NCBI GenBank assembly: GCA_964530825.1
Contig: CAZHCA010000003.1
Span: forward strand, 62,001 to 126,000
Source of the DNA: CAZHCA01 sp964530825
GTDB taxonomy: Bacteria; Bacteroidota; Bacteroidia; Chitinophagales; Saprospiraceae
Direction: 5' to 3'
DNA: 64,000 bases
Made by a program: the position numbers and the translations under genes. Shown one piece after another: positions 18,844-26,764 of this stretch; position 1 is the first letter of the stretch, and each line of letters begins with the position of its first letter. The notes beneath the pieces are model-generated. The model saw only the letters and a program-made list of their open reading frames with translations, had not been told where the DNA came from and searched no databases.

Positions 18844-20898
18844 TTAGGGTTGTTCGTCGGTTGCAGTGGTCGTTTCTTTCACCCGTTCCTTGTCCTCAAA
18901 GGTAGCTTCGGCATTATGCGTCATGGCCTTCAGGCGTTTGAGGAACAATAATAGCAATAGACCAAAGGCTGCTGTAAGAATAAAGATCGAGATAAAAGTC
19001 CAATACTCACGGTTGTCCTGCGCTTCAAAAACTTTTATCTCACCCTGGTAATTCCCCTGGTCACTGCGCTCGAATGAAGCCACGGCGGTGAGCGGTTCGT
19101 CGGCCGAGGTGTCCCAGCCCTCCATGATTTTAGTCAGCAGGGTTTGGTTTTCCTCACGCAGTCCGATGAGTGCTTCCACATCTTGCCCCGCTTTCTGGAT
19201 AGTAATTTCTCCGTCCTGGGTATAGATATCGGCTACGATCTCGAAGTTTGCTGGTTGTAAAGAGTCGGGGGTTTCGGTGAGTAGCCGCACTTGGTCGTAA
19301 TTGGCGGCGAGTTCCGTCTTGACTGTTTCGGTTTGTGAAAGCTCGCCAATCGAGCCGGCTACTTTATTGCCAAGTCCGGTCGCTGCAAAGTAAACCCCCA
19401 TCATGATAGAGACGTATTTTACTGGCGCTAATTTGGTGATAAAGGACAGCGCCACCGGCGACACACAAAGTTCTCCGATAGTGTGGAACAGGTAAGCCAA
19501 AATGAGCAACATCAACGCCGCCTTATCGCCGTAGGTCATGATGTCGGCCGATGCTCTGGCCATGAATAGAAAGCCGACGCCCATGATGATCGTACCCACT
19601 GCCATTTTAAAGAGGGAGGAAGCTTCACGCCCTTTGCGCTGCCACCAAATCCAGAAGCCCGCCACCAGTGTACCGAAGATGATGATGAAAAGGGCATTAA
19701 CCGATTGAAAAACGGAGGCCGGTATTTCATAAGGATCAGAGAGTTCGCGTTGGCGCAGAAAGAAATACAGCCCCAGCACCAGTACCCCGATGGGTAAAAA
19801 CAAGTAAGCGGTTTGTTTTTTGCGGACGGCATGCAAAATGCCCCGCAGTGCCAGGAAAATACCAGCGCCGAAGAAAAGAATATCGAGCACATATAGCGGT
19901 ACCACCCGGTCGATCTTTTGCAGGGTGTAAATGTTCATCAGGCCGCCGGCCTGTTCGAATGCCCCCCAGAAGACGATTACGATCAAAAATGAGAGGAGCA
20001 AAACCACGAAACGGTCTTTTTCCTCTTTTTTATCTACATCCTCGTAGATCATCAGGAGCATACCGATTACCAAAGCCAGGAAAACACCCAGCAGGCTGTA
20101 AGCGATGCGTTGCCCGCCTTCTGCGTTGAACCAGGCTAATGCGACACTTCCCACCGCCAGGATGATCGTAACGGTCAGCTGCCAGCCCGACCGCATCAGG
20201 CGCTCAAAGAGGACGCCCATAGAGGTATACTCTCCTTCGCCTACGCCTTCGCCACGCTCCGGCGGCTCGCCTACCCCTTTGAGATAGCGTTGCCCGCCAA
20301 TGAATACCAGTTGGCCGATCAACATTCCAATACCGGCTAGTCCAAACCCATAATGCCAACCGTAGGTTTCCCCTATGAAACCTACAATCAGGGCTGCCAG
20401 GAAAGCGCCTATATTAATCCCAATGTAGAAAATGGTAAATCCGCTATCGCGTCGTGGGTCGCCCTGCTCGTACAATCCGCCTACCATGGTGGAAATATTC
20501 GGCTTCAAACAGCCCACGCCCAGAATAATAAGGGCCAGACCGGTATAAAATGCCCAGATGGCATCGATGGCCAGCACACCGTGACCAGCAACGAGTAAAA
20601 AGCCGCCTACCATCACGCTGCGTTTTTGGCCAATGTATTTATCGGCCAGAATACCGCCGGGAATGGAAGCTACGTATACGAGCATCGTGTACCACCCGTA
20701 AATAGATAGTGCAAAGGCTTCGTCCCAACCCAGCCCCGGGTTTCTATTTGTCACCTGGGTGATCATGTAAAGCGTTAGGATGGCGCGCATTCCGTAATAA
20801 GAGAAGCGCTCCCATAATTCTGTAAAAAAGAGAACATAAAGGCCGATAGGGTGGCCAAAGAGCTGCCGGGAAGTGGCCACTGCGCTAGGATTTGCCAT
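18844..20898 (-). CDS. Proton-dependent oligopeptide transporter (POT/PTR family)
   Basis: Inner-membrane proton-coupled importer of di- and tripeptides, major facilitator fold, 684 residues. The ExxER proton-coupling motif appears as ELWERFSYYGMR (about residues 27-38). GVGCLKPNISTMVGGLYEQGDPRRDSGFTIFYIGIN matches the family signature region. PVALSFITKLAPVKYVSIMMG near 480 is the conserved C-terminal half motif. Usual bacterial members are about 450-500 residues. This one has a soluble segment of about 115 residues (about 510-628, with GEITIQKAGQDVEALIGLRE) before its last helix. The likely role is scavenging peptides released by secreted proteases. No promoter box is clear upstream. Confidence 0.93.
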   Translation of the reverse strand: MANPSAVATSRQLFGHPIGLYVLFFTELWERFSYYGMRAILTLYMITQVTNRNPGLGWDEAFALSIYGWYTMLVYVASIPGGILADKYIGQKRSVMVGGFLLVAGHGVLAIDAIWAFYTGLALIILGVGCLKPNISTMVGGLYEQGDPRRDSGFTIFYIGINIGAFLAALIVGFIGETYGWHYGFGLAGIGMLIGQLVFIGGQRYLKGVGEPPERGEGVGEGEYTSMGVLFERLMRSGWQLTVTIILAVGSVALAWFNAEGGQRIAYSLLGVFLALVIGMLLMIYEDVDKKEEKDRFVVLLLSFLIVIVFWGAFEQAGGLMNIYTLQKIDRVVPLYVLDILFFGAGIFLALRGILHAVRKKQTAYLFLPIGVLVLGLYFFLRQRELSDPYEIPASVFQSVNALFIIIFGTLVAGFWIWWQRKGREASSLFKMAVGTIIMGVGFLFMARASADIMTYGDKAALMLLILAYLFHTIGELCVSPVALSFITKLAPVKYVSIMMGVYFAATGLGNKVAGSIGELSQTETVKTELAANYDQVRLLTETPDSLQPANFEIVADIYTQDGEITIQKAGQDVEALIGLREENQTLLTKIMEGWDTSADEPLTAVASFERSDQGNYQGEIKVFEAQDNREYWTFISIFILTAAFGLLLLLFLKRLKAMTHNAEATFEDKERVKETTTATDEQP

Positions 20899-21091
20899 TG
20901 CTGTATTTTGTTTGCTTCAAAAGAAACGCAAGAATGCTTGGTTACCGGAAATAGCCGCCAACATATTCTTGCAATTTGTCGCCTAAAACAAGCTAAAAAT
21001 AGGCGTTTTCAGGAGAATTCGAAGCATAACGCCAGATCAAATGTTAGCGGCCGAAAAAGCAGCAAGGAGGTGAGATTACAGGTTATCCGGA

Positions 21092-21706
21092 TCAGTCTGC
21101 CAGCACGGGAGCATTATCGATACCAAATAGTTCGACCTGCCAGCCGGCATTCTCACCGATAAATTGAATGAGGTTGAAAATCTCGTTGCCCTGTTCGCGT
21201 GCCATATCCATCAATTCACTTTCGCGCGCCTTACTAGCCAGGAGGTCTTTAGCATTTTCGTTGAGCTTGCTGTAGTCTTCCTCCGAGAAAGTGTTGAACG
21301 TGCCCTCGCTTAGGTCGTAGTAGTCGACTTCGTGGTCAATGCTCAGGATCTCCGGTTCGACCGGAATATTGGTAATTCGAATACGCCGCTCATCGGGAAA
21401 GGTCGCTACCTTGATATTACTCAGGTCGTAGCCTACCGATACTCGCCCCTTTACCCGCAAGATAGCGCGCTTTCTAAAAATCCACCAGTCGTAGCCGTAG
21501 TAGTCCTTGTAATTATAGAGTTCGGAGAGGTTACCCTCTACAGTAATGAGCTTGGTTACGGTCTCAATTTTTTCCAACAATACGGTGGCCTCCTCTTCCA
21601 CCTGCTTTTCGGTTTGAAAGTCGAAGGAAAGAAGATTTTGGCTAAAAAAACCAAGGCCTAAACCGATGACAAGGACCAATAAGAGCCAGGGAAGAATTCT
21701 GCGCAT
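21092..21706 (-). CDS. DUF4230-family membrane-anchored protein
   Basis: 204 residues. An N-terminal anchor (MRRILPWLLLVLVIGLGLGFF) precedes a soluble domain. The stretch AILRVKGRVSVGYDLSNIKV followed by RRIRITNIPVEPEILSIDHEVDYYD is what I recognise as the DUF4230 pattern: predicted beta strands, then an amphipathic helix with a conserved ARESELMDMAREQG. Function is unknown in this family. It follows the DUF3108 gene by 33 bases on the same strand, so it is likely in that operon. Confidence 0.75.
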   Translation of the reverse strand: MRRILPWLLLVLVIGLGLGFFSQNLLSFDFQTEKQVEEEATVLLEKIETVTKLITVEGNLSELYNYKDYYGYDWWIFRKRAILRVKGRVSVGYDLSNIKVATFPDERRIRITNIPVEPEILSIDHEVDYYDLSEGTFNTFSEEDYSKLNENAKDLLASKARESELMDMAREQGNEIFNLIQFIGENAGWQVELFGIDNAPVLAD

Positions 21707-21738
21707 AGCGATGTTTTTTACCCTGCTCCCTCAAGAAA

Positions 21739-22605
21739 TCAGTATTTCGAAGCAAGGTCGTAGCGAAGACCGTTGTAACTTTTCAAGATTACCTTAACCG
21801 AACCGACCGAAATGGGGGTTTCGATTTGCAGGGGTATTTTATTGTTGTCTTTTGAAACCCATACGTTCATCTCGGTATCCTCGTTGAAATAGTAACCCGA
21901 AACGACTTGGGGGCTGAAGACATAAGTATCAAATTTACCCATACCTCGGATTTTTTTCTTCTTTTCCACCCCTTTGTATTTTACTTTCAAAGGCCAAATC
22001 TCCTTATCCACGAAAACCTGAATGGGAATGCGCTCGCCGACCTGCATATGGTCAAATTCCCAATTGCGTGCATAGTAAATGACCGACAGAATATCGTGCA
22101 TGCATTCGTCTATGCCATAAGTTTTGAGCTCGGCTTGCTCCTTTGTTTTTCCGCGGAATGATTTGGCCTGATTATTTTGCTGGTCGAAGGTAATCTTGTC
22201 GTAGAGCGTATAGGGTCCCTCTTCAATATCGCGGATCGAAACGTTGGGCAGTAGGGTCTCTTTATCGATGTAAGAATCGTAGTAATCGCGCACCTTAAAA
22301 AAAGAATCGTAGGATTTGTAGGTCGTCCCGTGGGCCGAGAGGTGGTATTCGGTTGGCGTTTCCGAGACGCGAAAGGTGACTTCTCCGGCTGCAATCCATA
22401 CAAAGTTCCAATTGTAATAAACTGCGTAAACCATTTCTTCACCGTCCTGGAAGGTGGTGTTTTCAATCGAACAGCCAGCCGTACCGTTCTTGCCGGTAAA
22501 TTCCGGCGTCCGTTTAGATTGCTGGGCACCCGGCGGGGCCGTTGCACAGAAGATTAATAGCAAAAGAGCCCATATTTTAGGAGACTGTAGGAAAGCACTA
22601 TCCAT
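21739..22605 (-). CDS. DUF3108-domain exported protein
   Basis: 288 residues with a signal peptide (about 1-28, ending near GAQQ). The body matches the DUF3108 pattern: FQDGEEMVYAVYYNWNFVWIAAGEVTFRV near the start, then YYDSYIDKETLLPNVSIRDIEEG, DILSVIYYARNWEF, and a C-terminal SVGSVKVILKSYNGLRYDL. The fold is beta-rich and probably periplasmic. The role is unknown. Its start codon overlaps the end of the flippase-like gene by 8 bases, which indicates tight co-expression. Confidence 0.8.
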   Translation of the reverse strand: MDSAFLQSPKIWALLLLIFCATAPPGAQQSKRTPEFTGKNGTAGCSIENTTFQDGEEMVYAVYYNWNFVWIAAGEVTFRVSETPTEYHLSAHGTTYKSYDSFFKVRDYYDSYIDKETLLPNVSIRDIEEGPYTLYDKITFDQQNNQAKSFRGKTKEQAELKTYGIDECMHDILSVIYYARNWEFDHMQVGERIPIQVFVDKEIWPLKVKYKGVEKKKKIRGMGKFDTYVFSPQVVSGYYFNEDTEMNVWVSKDNNKIPLQIETPISVGSVKVILKSYNGLRYDLASKY

Positions 22606-23599
22606 ATTCGTTTGATTTTGTGAGGTTCTTACGCAATAGCAACCCGAACCCTACAGAAGCCGGAATTATTAAATTGATGGCAAACAACCCGTAGGTGGCC
22701 ATTAAAATCCGGGTGTCGTCCGCTCCTAATTGCACCCAGATTAGTAGGGCCAACTCACCCCGGGCAACAACTCCGGCAATCGGGGGTAATGGTATGCCGG
22801 TCTGGAGCAAGAAGATAGCTGCTACACCTGCCCACGCCACGAAAAAAGAGAGTTCTGCTCCAAAAAAATTCAGCAAGGCAACATATTGCATACTATAAAT
22901 TATATAACGTAATCCGCCCCAAAAAAGTCCGCTTTTCAGATGGTAAATGTCGTACCGGGCTAAACGCGCAAAGGGGGTCAGCATCTTTTTCCAGCTCTTC
23001 CCTTTAACAGATTTGATAACATTTGCCAACCTGCCAGGCAAAAACCGCCCCACCATTAACAAGACCAACAAGGCCGCACTACTGCCGATCATGATTGCGT
23101 ATAACCCATTATAAAGACGAACCGCTTGCGTGGGAAGTTGGATGAGCCCTATTGTTCCGATTAGTCCACCCAACAGCAAAGCGGTAAACTGACAATAAGC
23201 AGCGCCCACAGTAGCCGGAATAGCCCAGGCATGCTGAGAACGAGGGATGATCCACAATCGCCCTAAAATGTCGCCCATCCGGTTGGGCGTTATAAGGGCA
23301 ACACTCTGACCGGCCAGTACTGCTGCCAGCAAAGTCCAAAAACGGAGGGGGCTATTCGATGGAAAAAAGGACTGCCATTTCAAGGTTTCCAGTAACCAAT
23401 TGAGGGGCATAAACGCCAAAGCAATAGATAAAAAGGATAGAGAAGGAGAAGCGACCAGAGAATGCCACCCAGAGTCTACCCCAACTGCCAGTATACTTTT
23501 TCCGTGCATCCATAAGCGCCAGCAAAGTAACAGCCCGATACCAGCCTTGAATATCCAGACTGCGATTCGGGTAAGCGGATGCGTCCGCAGCTTCAACAA
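22598..23599 (-). CDS. Lysylphosphatidylglycerol synthase TM-domain (YbhN/AglD-like) membrane protein
   Basis: 333 residues with about eight predicted membrane helices spread over the protein. Features typical of this flippase-like family are the N-terminal LTRIAVWIFKAGIGLLLCWRLW, the segment PLNWLLETLKWQSFFP, and VALITPNRMGDILGRLWI around residues 95-112, corresponding to the conserved TPGRxGE element. Members without the catalytic synthase domain are thought to move lipid-linked or isoprenoid substrates. The substrate here cannot be read. It is first in an operon with DUF3108 (8-base overlap) and DUF4230, and divergent from ruvC. Confidence 0.75.
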   Translation of the reverse strand: MLKLRTHPLTRIAVWIFKAGIGLLLCWRLWMHGKSILAVGVDSGWHSLVASPSLSFLSIALAFMPLNWLLETLKWQSFFPSNSPLRFWTLLAAVLAGQSVALITPNRMGDILGRLWIIPRSQHAWAIPATVGAAYCQFTALLLGGLIGTIGLIQLPTQAVRLYNGLYAIMIGSSAALLVLLMVGRFLPGRLANVIKSVKGKSWKKMLTPFARLARYDIYHLKSGLFWGGLRYIIYSMQYVALLNFFGAELSFFVAWAGVAAIFLLQTGIPLPPIAGVVARGELALLIWVQLGADDTRILMATYGLFAINLIIPASVGFGLLLRKNLTKSNEYG

Positions 23600-23609
23600 T
23601 ATGTTTGAA

Positions 23610-23617
23610 TAGATTTG
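23610..23617 (+). promoter_or_regulatory. Possible -7 promoter box for ruvC
   Basis: TAGATTTG, an exact TAnnTTTG match, 43 bases before the ruvC start in the short divergent gap. No -33 element is obvious. Confidence 0.4.
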
Positions 23618-23659
23618 GATGAACTATAGATTTATGCTACCTTCCCAAAAAGGACGGCT

Positions 23660-24223
23660 GTGCAGGATACGACTAAACCTTACCGCTTACTTGGGGTCGA
23701 CCCCGGAACTAACCTGCTGGGTTACGCCCTCGTAGAAGTTCTCGGGCGACGACTGCAGTTGTTGGATATGGGGGTGCTATACCTCGATAAGTGGGGCAGC
23801 CACCAACTCAAGTTAAAGCATATCTTCGAACGAATGCAAGCCCTCATCGACCAGTATCAGCCACGCGAAATGGCCATTGAAGCCCCCTTCTATGGCAAGA
23901 ACGTACAAGCCATGCTGAAACTGGGCCGCGCCCAGGGCGTAGCTATGGCAGCAGCAATTACCAAAGAAGTTCCGATCACGGAATATGCGCCCCGAAAAAT
24001 TAAACAATCGGTAACCGGGAACGGAAACGCCACGAAAGAGCAGGTAGCCGCCATGCTCGGCCATATCTTAAAGCACAAAGTAGACCACCATGCACTGGAC
24101 GCCAGTGATGCCCTCGCCGCTGCTGTCTGCCATTACTACCAGGGGCAATCTGCACTAAATGGCCGTAAGCGATATAGCGATTGGAGCGCTTTTCTGAAAG
24201 ACAACCCCGAACGAAAAGGCTAG
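23660..24223 (+). CDS. ruvC: Crossover junction endodeoxyribonuclease RuvC
   Basis: Resolvase that cuts Holliday junctions moved by RuvAB, 187 residues. The RNase H-like fold carries its acidic residues in LLGVDPGTN (Asp near 15), the MAIEAPFYGKN stretch (Glu near 75) and the C-terminal HHALDASDALAAAVCH pair of Asp (near 152 and 155). The start is GTG at 23660, preceded by an AGGA about seven bases upstream, giving the normal N-terminus. The stop overlaps the stop of the convergent HIT gene within a shared CTAG. Confidence 0.95.
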   Translation: MQDTTKPYRLLGVDPGTNLLGYALVEVLGRRLQLLDMGVLYLDKWGSHQLKLKHIFERMQALIDQYQPREMAIEAPFYGKNVQAMLKLGRAQGVAMAAAITKEVPITEYAPRKIKQSVTGNGNATKEQVAAMLGHILKHKVDHHALDASDALAAAVCHYYQGQSALNGRKRYSDWSAFLKDNPERKG

Positions 24224-24612
24224 AGGTGGTCGCGAATCCGAGCGGCCAGGTCCTCCATTTCACCAGGCGTCATTTCGATAGGCTTACGGCTGAAGCTCAT
24301 ATCTTTTACTGAATTAATCGGCATGAGGTGCACGTGTGCATGGGGGACCTCCAGACCGACCACTGCAATGCCGATCCGGCTGCAATCCACGACTTGCTCA
24401 ATGGCCTTACCTACTCGTTTGGAAAACGCCATCAAGCCGCCCAGTAAATCGTCGTCGAGATCGAAAATATAATCGACCTCCTGCTTCGGGATGGCCAGGG
24501 TGTGACCACGCATTAATGGCCGAATATCAAGAAAAGCCAGGTACCGGTCATCTTCCGCTACGCTATAAGCGGGAATTTCGCCGGCTACGATTTTAGAAAA
24601 GATAGAGGACAT
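24220..24612 (-). CDS. HIT-family nucleotide hydrolase
   Basis: 130 residues beginning MSSIFSKIVAGEIPAY, the usual opening of the Hint branch of the HIT superfamily. The open frame upstream of this Met is not family-like and covers a hairpin. The catalytic triad HAHVHLMP lies near the C-terminus (about 101-108). Members hydrolyse AMP-lysine, AMP-NH2 or dinucleoside polyphosphates; the substrate here is unknown. It lies 86 bases downstream of greA on the same strand, and its 3' end overlaps ruvC. Confidence 0.92.
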   Translation of the reverse strand: MSSIFSKIVAGEIPAYSVAEDDRYLAFLDIRPLMRGHTLAIPKQEVDYIFDLDDDLLGGLMAFSKRVGKAIEQVVDCSRIGIAVVGLEVPHAHVHLMPINSVKDMSFSRKPIEMTPGEMEDLAARIRDHL

Positions 24613-24645
24613 AAATATAAATGTAGGTATAGGTGTTGGATGGAG

Positions 24646-24676
24646 GGTGTGGGTAGGGTATGCCCTAGCCCACACC
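24646..24676 (-). repeat. GT-rich hairpin between greA and the HIT gene
   Basis: GGTGTGGG-TAGGG pairs with CCCTA-G-CCCACACC with one bulged base and a 4-base loop. No T-run follows on the minus strand. The neighbouring words GTAGGTATAGGTGT resemble the sprA-pheS gap (1713-1730), so it may be a small dispersed repeat or an intercistronic mRNA structure. Confidence 0.45.
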
Positions 24677-24698
24677 TATCCAGACGACAATCGTCGTG

Positions 24699-25172
24699 CT
24701 ACACAGTAATGTTTACGACTTTGAATTCCAAATTTCCTCGTGGGGTTTCTACCGTGGCAACTTCGCCAACCTTTTTACCCAGCAGCCCCTGCCCCATGGG
24801 AGAGTCAACGGAAATGCGGCGCGCTTTGAGGTCCGCTTCGGATTCGGAGACCAACTGGTAGGTCAGTTCTTTTTTGGACTTGACATTTTTAATGGTCACC
24901 TTCGATAGTACCGTCACCTTAGAGGTGTCTACATCTTCTTCGGAAAGTATCCGGGCGTTAGAGAGCTTCTTTTCCAGCTCATTGATGCGCATTTCCAACA
25001 TACCTTGAGCCTCTTTGGCTGCATCGTATTCCGCGTTTTCGGAAAGGTCGCCTTTTTCGCGGGCCTCTGCGATAGCATTGGCGGCTTCTTTACGGCCACG
25101 CGACTTGAGGTCGTCCAATTCTTCGCGCAGTTTGTCGTACCCTTCTTTGGTCAAATAGTTATAACCTGCCAT
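24699..25172 (-). CDS. greA: Transcription elongation factor GreA
   Basis: 157 residues. GreA reaches into the RNA polymerase secondary channel and stimulates cleavage of backtracked RNA. The N-terminal coiled coil (about 1-75) has the tip acidic pair in ENAEYDAAKE (Asp and Glu near 41-46). The C-terminal FKBP-like domain (about 80-157) includes ISVDSPMGQGLLGKKVGE. The upstream region is unusual: a full promoter and strong terminator lie 225-370 bases before the start (see that feature). The HIT gene follows after 86 bases. Confidence 0.96.
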   Translation of the reverse strand: MAGYNYLTKEGYDKLREELDDLKSRGRKEAANAIAEAREKGDLSENAEYDAAKEAQGMLEMRINELEKKLSNARILSEEDVDTSKVTVLSKVTIKNVKSKKELTYQLVSESEADLKARRISVDSPMGQGLLGKKVGEVATVETPRGNLEFKVVNITV

Positions 25173-25396
25173 AGTATTAAAATTTACTACCTAATGAAAG
25201 ACTCCTCTACCATCCGATATCGCGAGGAATTCGGCACTATACATTCCTTCTAGTCGTGGTGAACGCTATTCGTGCAGTAAGAGTAGCTTGTGAACGCCCC
25301 GAACGGAGTCATAGTTGCTTCCCGTCCGGGTTCTGGTTTAAATTATTTAATCTAATGATAAAAAGACCTTAAACGTCAAAAAACGGGCCTTCACGT

Positions 25397-25461
25397 AAAA
25401 AGTCATTCATTGCGAAGCGCCAAAAAAGTCTGGCTCTTTTGGCGCTTCACAAGGAATGACT
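25397..25461 (-). terminator. 25-bp hairpin with T-run
   Basis: Arms 25401-25425 and 25437-25461 pair at 23 of 25 positions around an 11-base loop, including an uninterrupted 12-bp inner stem ending GAAGCGCCAAAA. On the minus strand a run of five T follows directly (25397-25401). It is a strong intrinsic-terminator candidate, either for the TonB/PorV operon or for a short RNA started at 25510-25517. Confidence 0.75.
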
Positions 25462-25505
25462 ACTTAAAGCAGAAGAAGATATTATTATTTTCTTCTCTAA
25501 AGGTA
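25398..25505 (-). ncRNA. Candidate ~105-nt leader RNA upstream of greA
   Basis: The minus strand has a promoter (TTG at 25539-25541, 21-base spacer, TATATTTG at 25510-25517). About 45 bases later comes the strong hairpin and T-run at 25397-25461. Transcription would start near 25505 and stop near 25398. The 5' part can form a weaker AGAAGA/TCTTCT hairpin. E. coli greA is known to have a leader that yields terminated short RNAs (GraL); the parallel here is inference. Confidence 0.4.
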
Positions 25506-25509
25506 AATA

Positions 25510-25541
25510 CAAATATAAGGGAAATCGACCCTAAAACTCAA
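25510..25541 (-). promoter_or_regulatory. Complete Bacteroidota promoter (-33 TTG, -7 TATATTTG)
   Basis: On the minus strand TTG (25539-25541) is followed after 21 bases by TATATTTG (25510-25517), matching the TTG-N17-23-TAnnTTTG consensus. It is the only box in the window where I find a clear -33 partner. It faces greA but is separated from it by the hairpin at 25397-25461. Confidence 0.65.
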
Positions 25542-25626
25542 GTTTTATTTGCTGAACCCTATTAAAAAATTTATCCAGCAACCGGTAGTTGCGTATTCTC
25601 TCTATCTGGAGATTGGTTTCCAACCT

Positions 25627-26679
25627 TTAGAAATTGAGGCGTACCCCGATGTTGTGGGTACCGTTCCAGATCTTGGTAGTGCGGTAGGCATAGTCGATAC
25701 CAAAACGAAGATCTGGATTCCGGCGGCTTATCGGTACATCGATCGTAGCGCCTGCGCTTAAGCCAGTGTAAATCGGCTCGCGGATCTCATCGCCCAGACC
25801 AAAGTCATACTTGTAAGCGGCCCGTACCATGAACATCTCGTTAAAAGCATACTCCAAACCACCGCCGACCTGGTCCTCGGAAAAAGAGTTAGAGGTAAAG
25901 TTGGCCAGGGCAGTAATGCGATTTTTTTCTCCCAGCAAGAAGTCGTAAGAAGCACCGATATTCAGCATCGATGGTAACTCAAAATCATTGGAGCGCTGAT
26001 CAAAGGTGAGTTCGTAGCCTTGCTCGGTAGGACGCTGGACTGCCAGACCTTCCCCGTTGAATTTCATTCGGCCACCCACATTGCGCAGAGCAATGCCGAA
26101 CTTGAAATTATCCTGGGCACCTGTCACGTACTGAATTCCGGCATCGATACAGAATCCAAAAGCATTCAAATCAGAGATGGATTCAGAAATACCACGGACT
26201 AATATACCGACCGATACTTTATTCTCAAACTGGTGGGAATACCCTAATCCGATGTTGAAGAAGCTGGGTGAAAAAGTTGCCCCCGTACCACCGGGCTGAT
26301 CGGTGGTCGTCACTCGGATATCTCCGAAGTCGAGCGCCATAATGCTGACGCCCAGTGCACCATTTTTACCGATTTTGCTTCCGAAACCCAGCGCGTTCAT
26401 ACTGATGTCGGTGCCGTCCAGGTAAATGGCATGGCTTCCGTATACCTCTAGCTGATTATCCAGCCGCACGAGGCCTGCGATATTGAGTCGCATAGCCTCA
26501 ACGCCAGAAATGAATGAGGTATTCATCGTGTGCAAACCGGCTGAGCGCGCCCAAGGGTTCATCAAAAGTTCGTAGGCGCCTGCTTCCCCCTGACGGTCGG
26601 GGTTTCCAGCCTTCAGGTCGCTGGCGGGAAGAAGTATGAGACCGAGAAAAAAGATTATGAAGTAAAGGTGCTTGATCAT
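25627..26679 (-). CDS. PorV/PorQ-family outer-membrane barrel
   Basis: 350 residues. Signal peptide MIKHLYFIIFFLGLILLPASDLKA, then a barrel of the FadL-like PorV/PorQ family. The early part GEAGAYELLMNPWARSAGLHTMNTSFISGVEAMRLNIAGLVRL carries the family's N-terminal pattern (glycine-rich turn, then an N-P or A-G-L motif). Alternating strands such as NIGLGYSHQF and GLEYAFNEMFMVRAAYKYDFGL follow, with terminal NIGVRLNF. In T9SS, PorV shuttles cargo from the SprA channel to the attachment complex and PorQ is its relative. Which of the two this copy matches cannot be decided by eye. It is third in a block after the TonB receptor and the 1329-residue secreted protein. Confidence 0.85.
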   Translation of the reverse strand: MIKHLYFIIFFLGLILLPASDLKAGNPDRQGEAGAYELLMNPWARSAGLHTMNTSFISGVEAMRLNIAGLVRLDNQLEVYGSHAIYLDGTDISMNALGFGSKIGKNGALGVSIMALDFGDIRVTTTDQPGGTGATFSPSFFNIGLGYSHQFENKVSVGILVRGISESISDLNAFGFCIDAGIQYVTGAQDNFKFGIALRNVGGRMKFNGEGLAVQRPTEQGYELTFDQRSNDFELPSMLNIGASYDFLLGEKNRITALANFTSNSFSEDQVGGGLEYAFNEMFMVRAAYKYDFGLGDEIREPIYTGLSAGATIDVPISRRNPDLRFGIDYAYRTTKIWNGTHNIGVRLNF

Positions 26680-26719
26680 ATGGCGTGAGTTAGAAAGTAC
26701 TTAAAGAATGAGAGCTGGA

Positions 26720-26755
26720 AGATGTTCTGCCTCCGCAGCAGGAAGCAGAACATCT
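26720..26755 (-). repeat. Perfect 11-bp intercistronic hairpin
   Basis: AGATGTTCTGC pairs perfectly with GCAGAACATCT around a 14-base loop, in the gap between the 1329-residue gene and the PorV-like gene. No T-run follows on the minus strand. It may protect or process the mRNA between the two genes. Confidence 0.55.
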
Positions 26756-26764
26756 AAACCGAGA

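Larger units (their letters stand above)
25173..25626. other. Intergenic region between the PorV-like gene and greA
   Basis: 454 bases with no convincing coding frame. It holds a complete -33/-7 promoter (25510-25541) and a strong terminator-type hairpin (25397-25461), both on the minus strand, then about 225 bases up to greA. In that last stretch a TAAATTTT word close to the greA ATG is one mismatch from a promoter box. GCGTTCAC occurs twice within about 40 bases (near 25255-25300). Confidence 0.7.
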
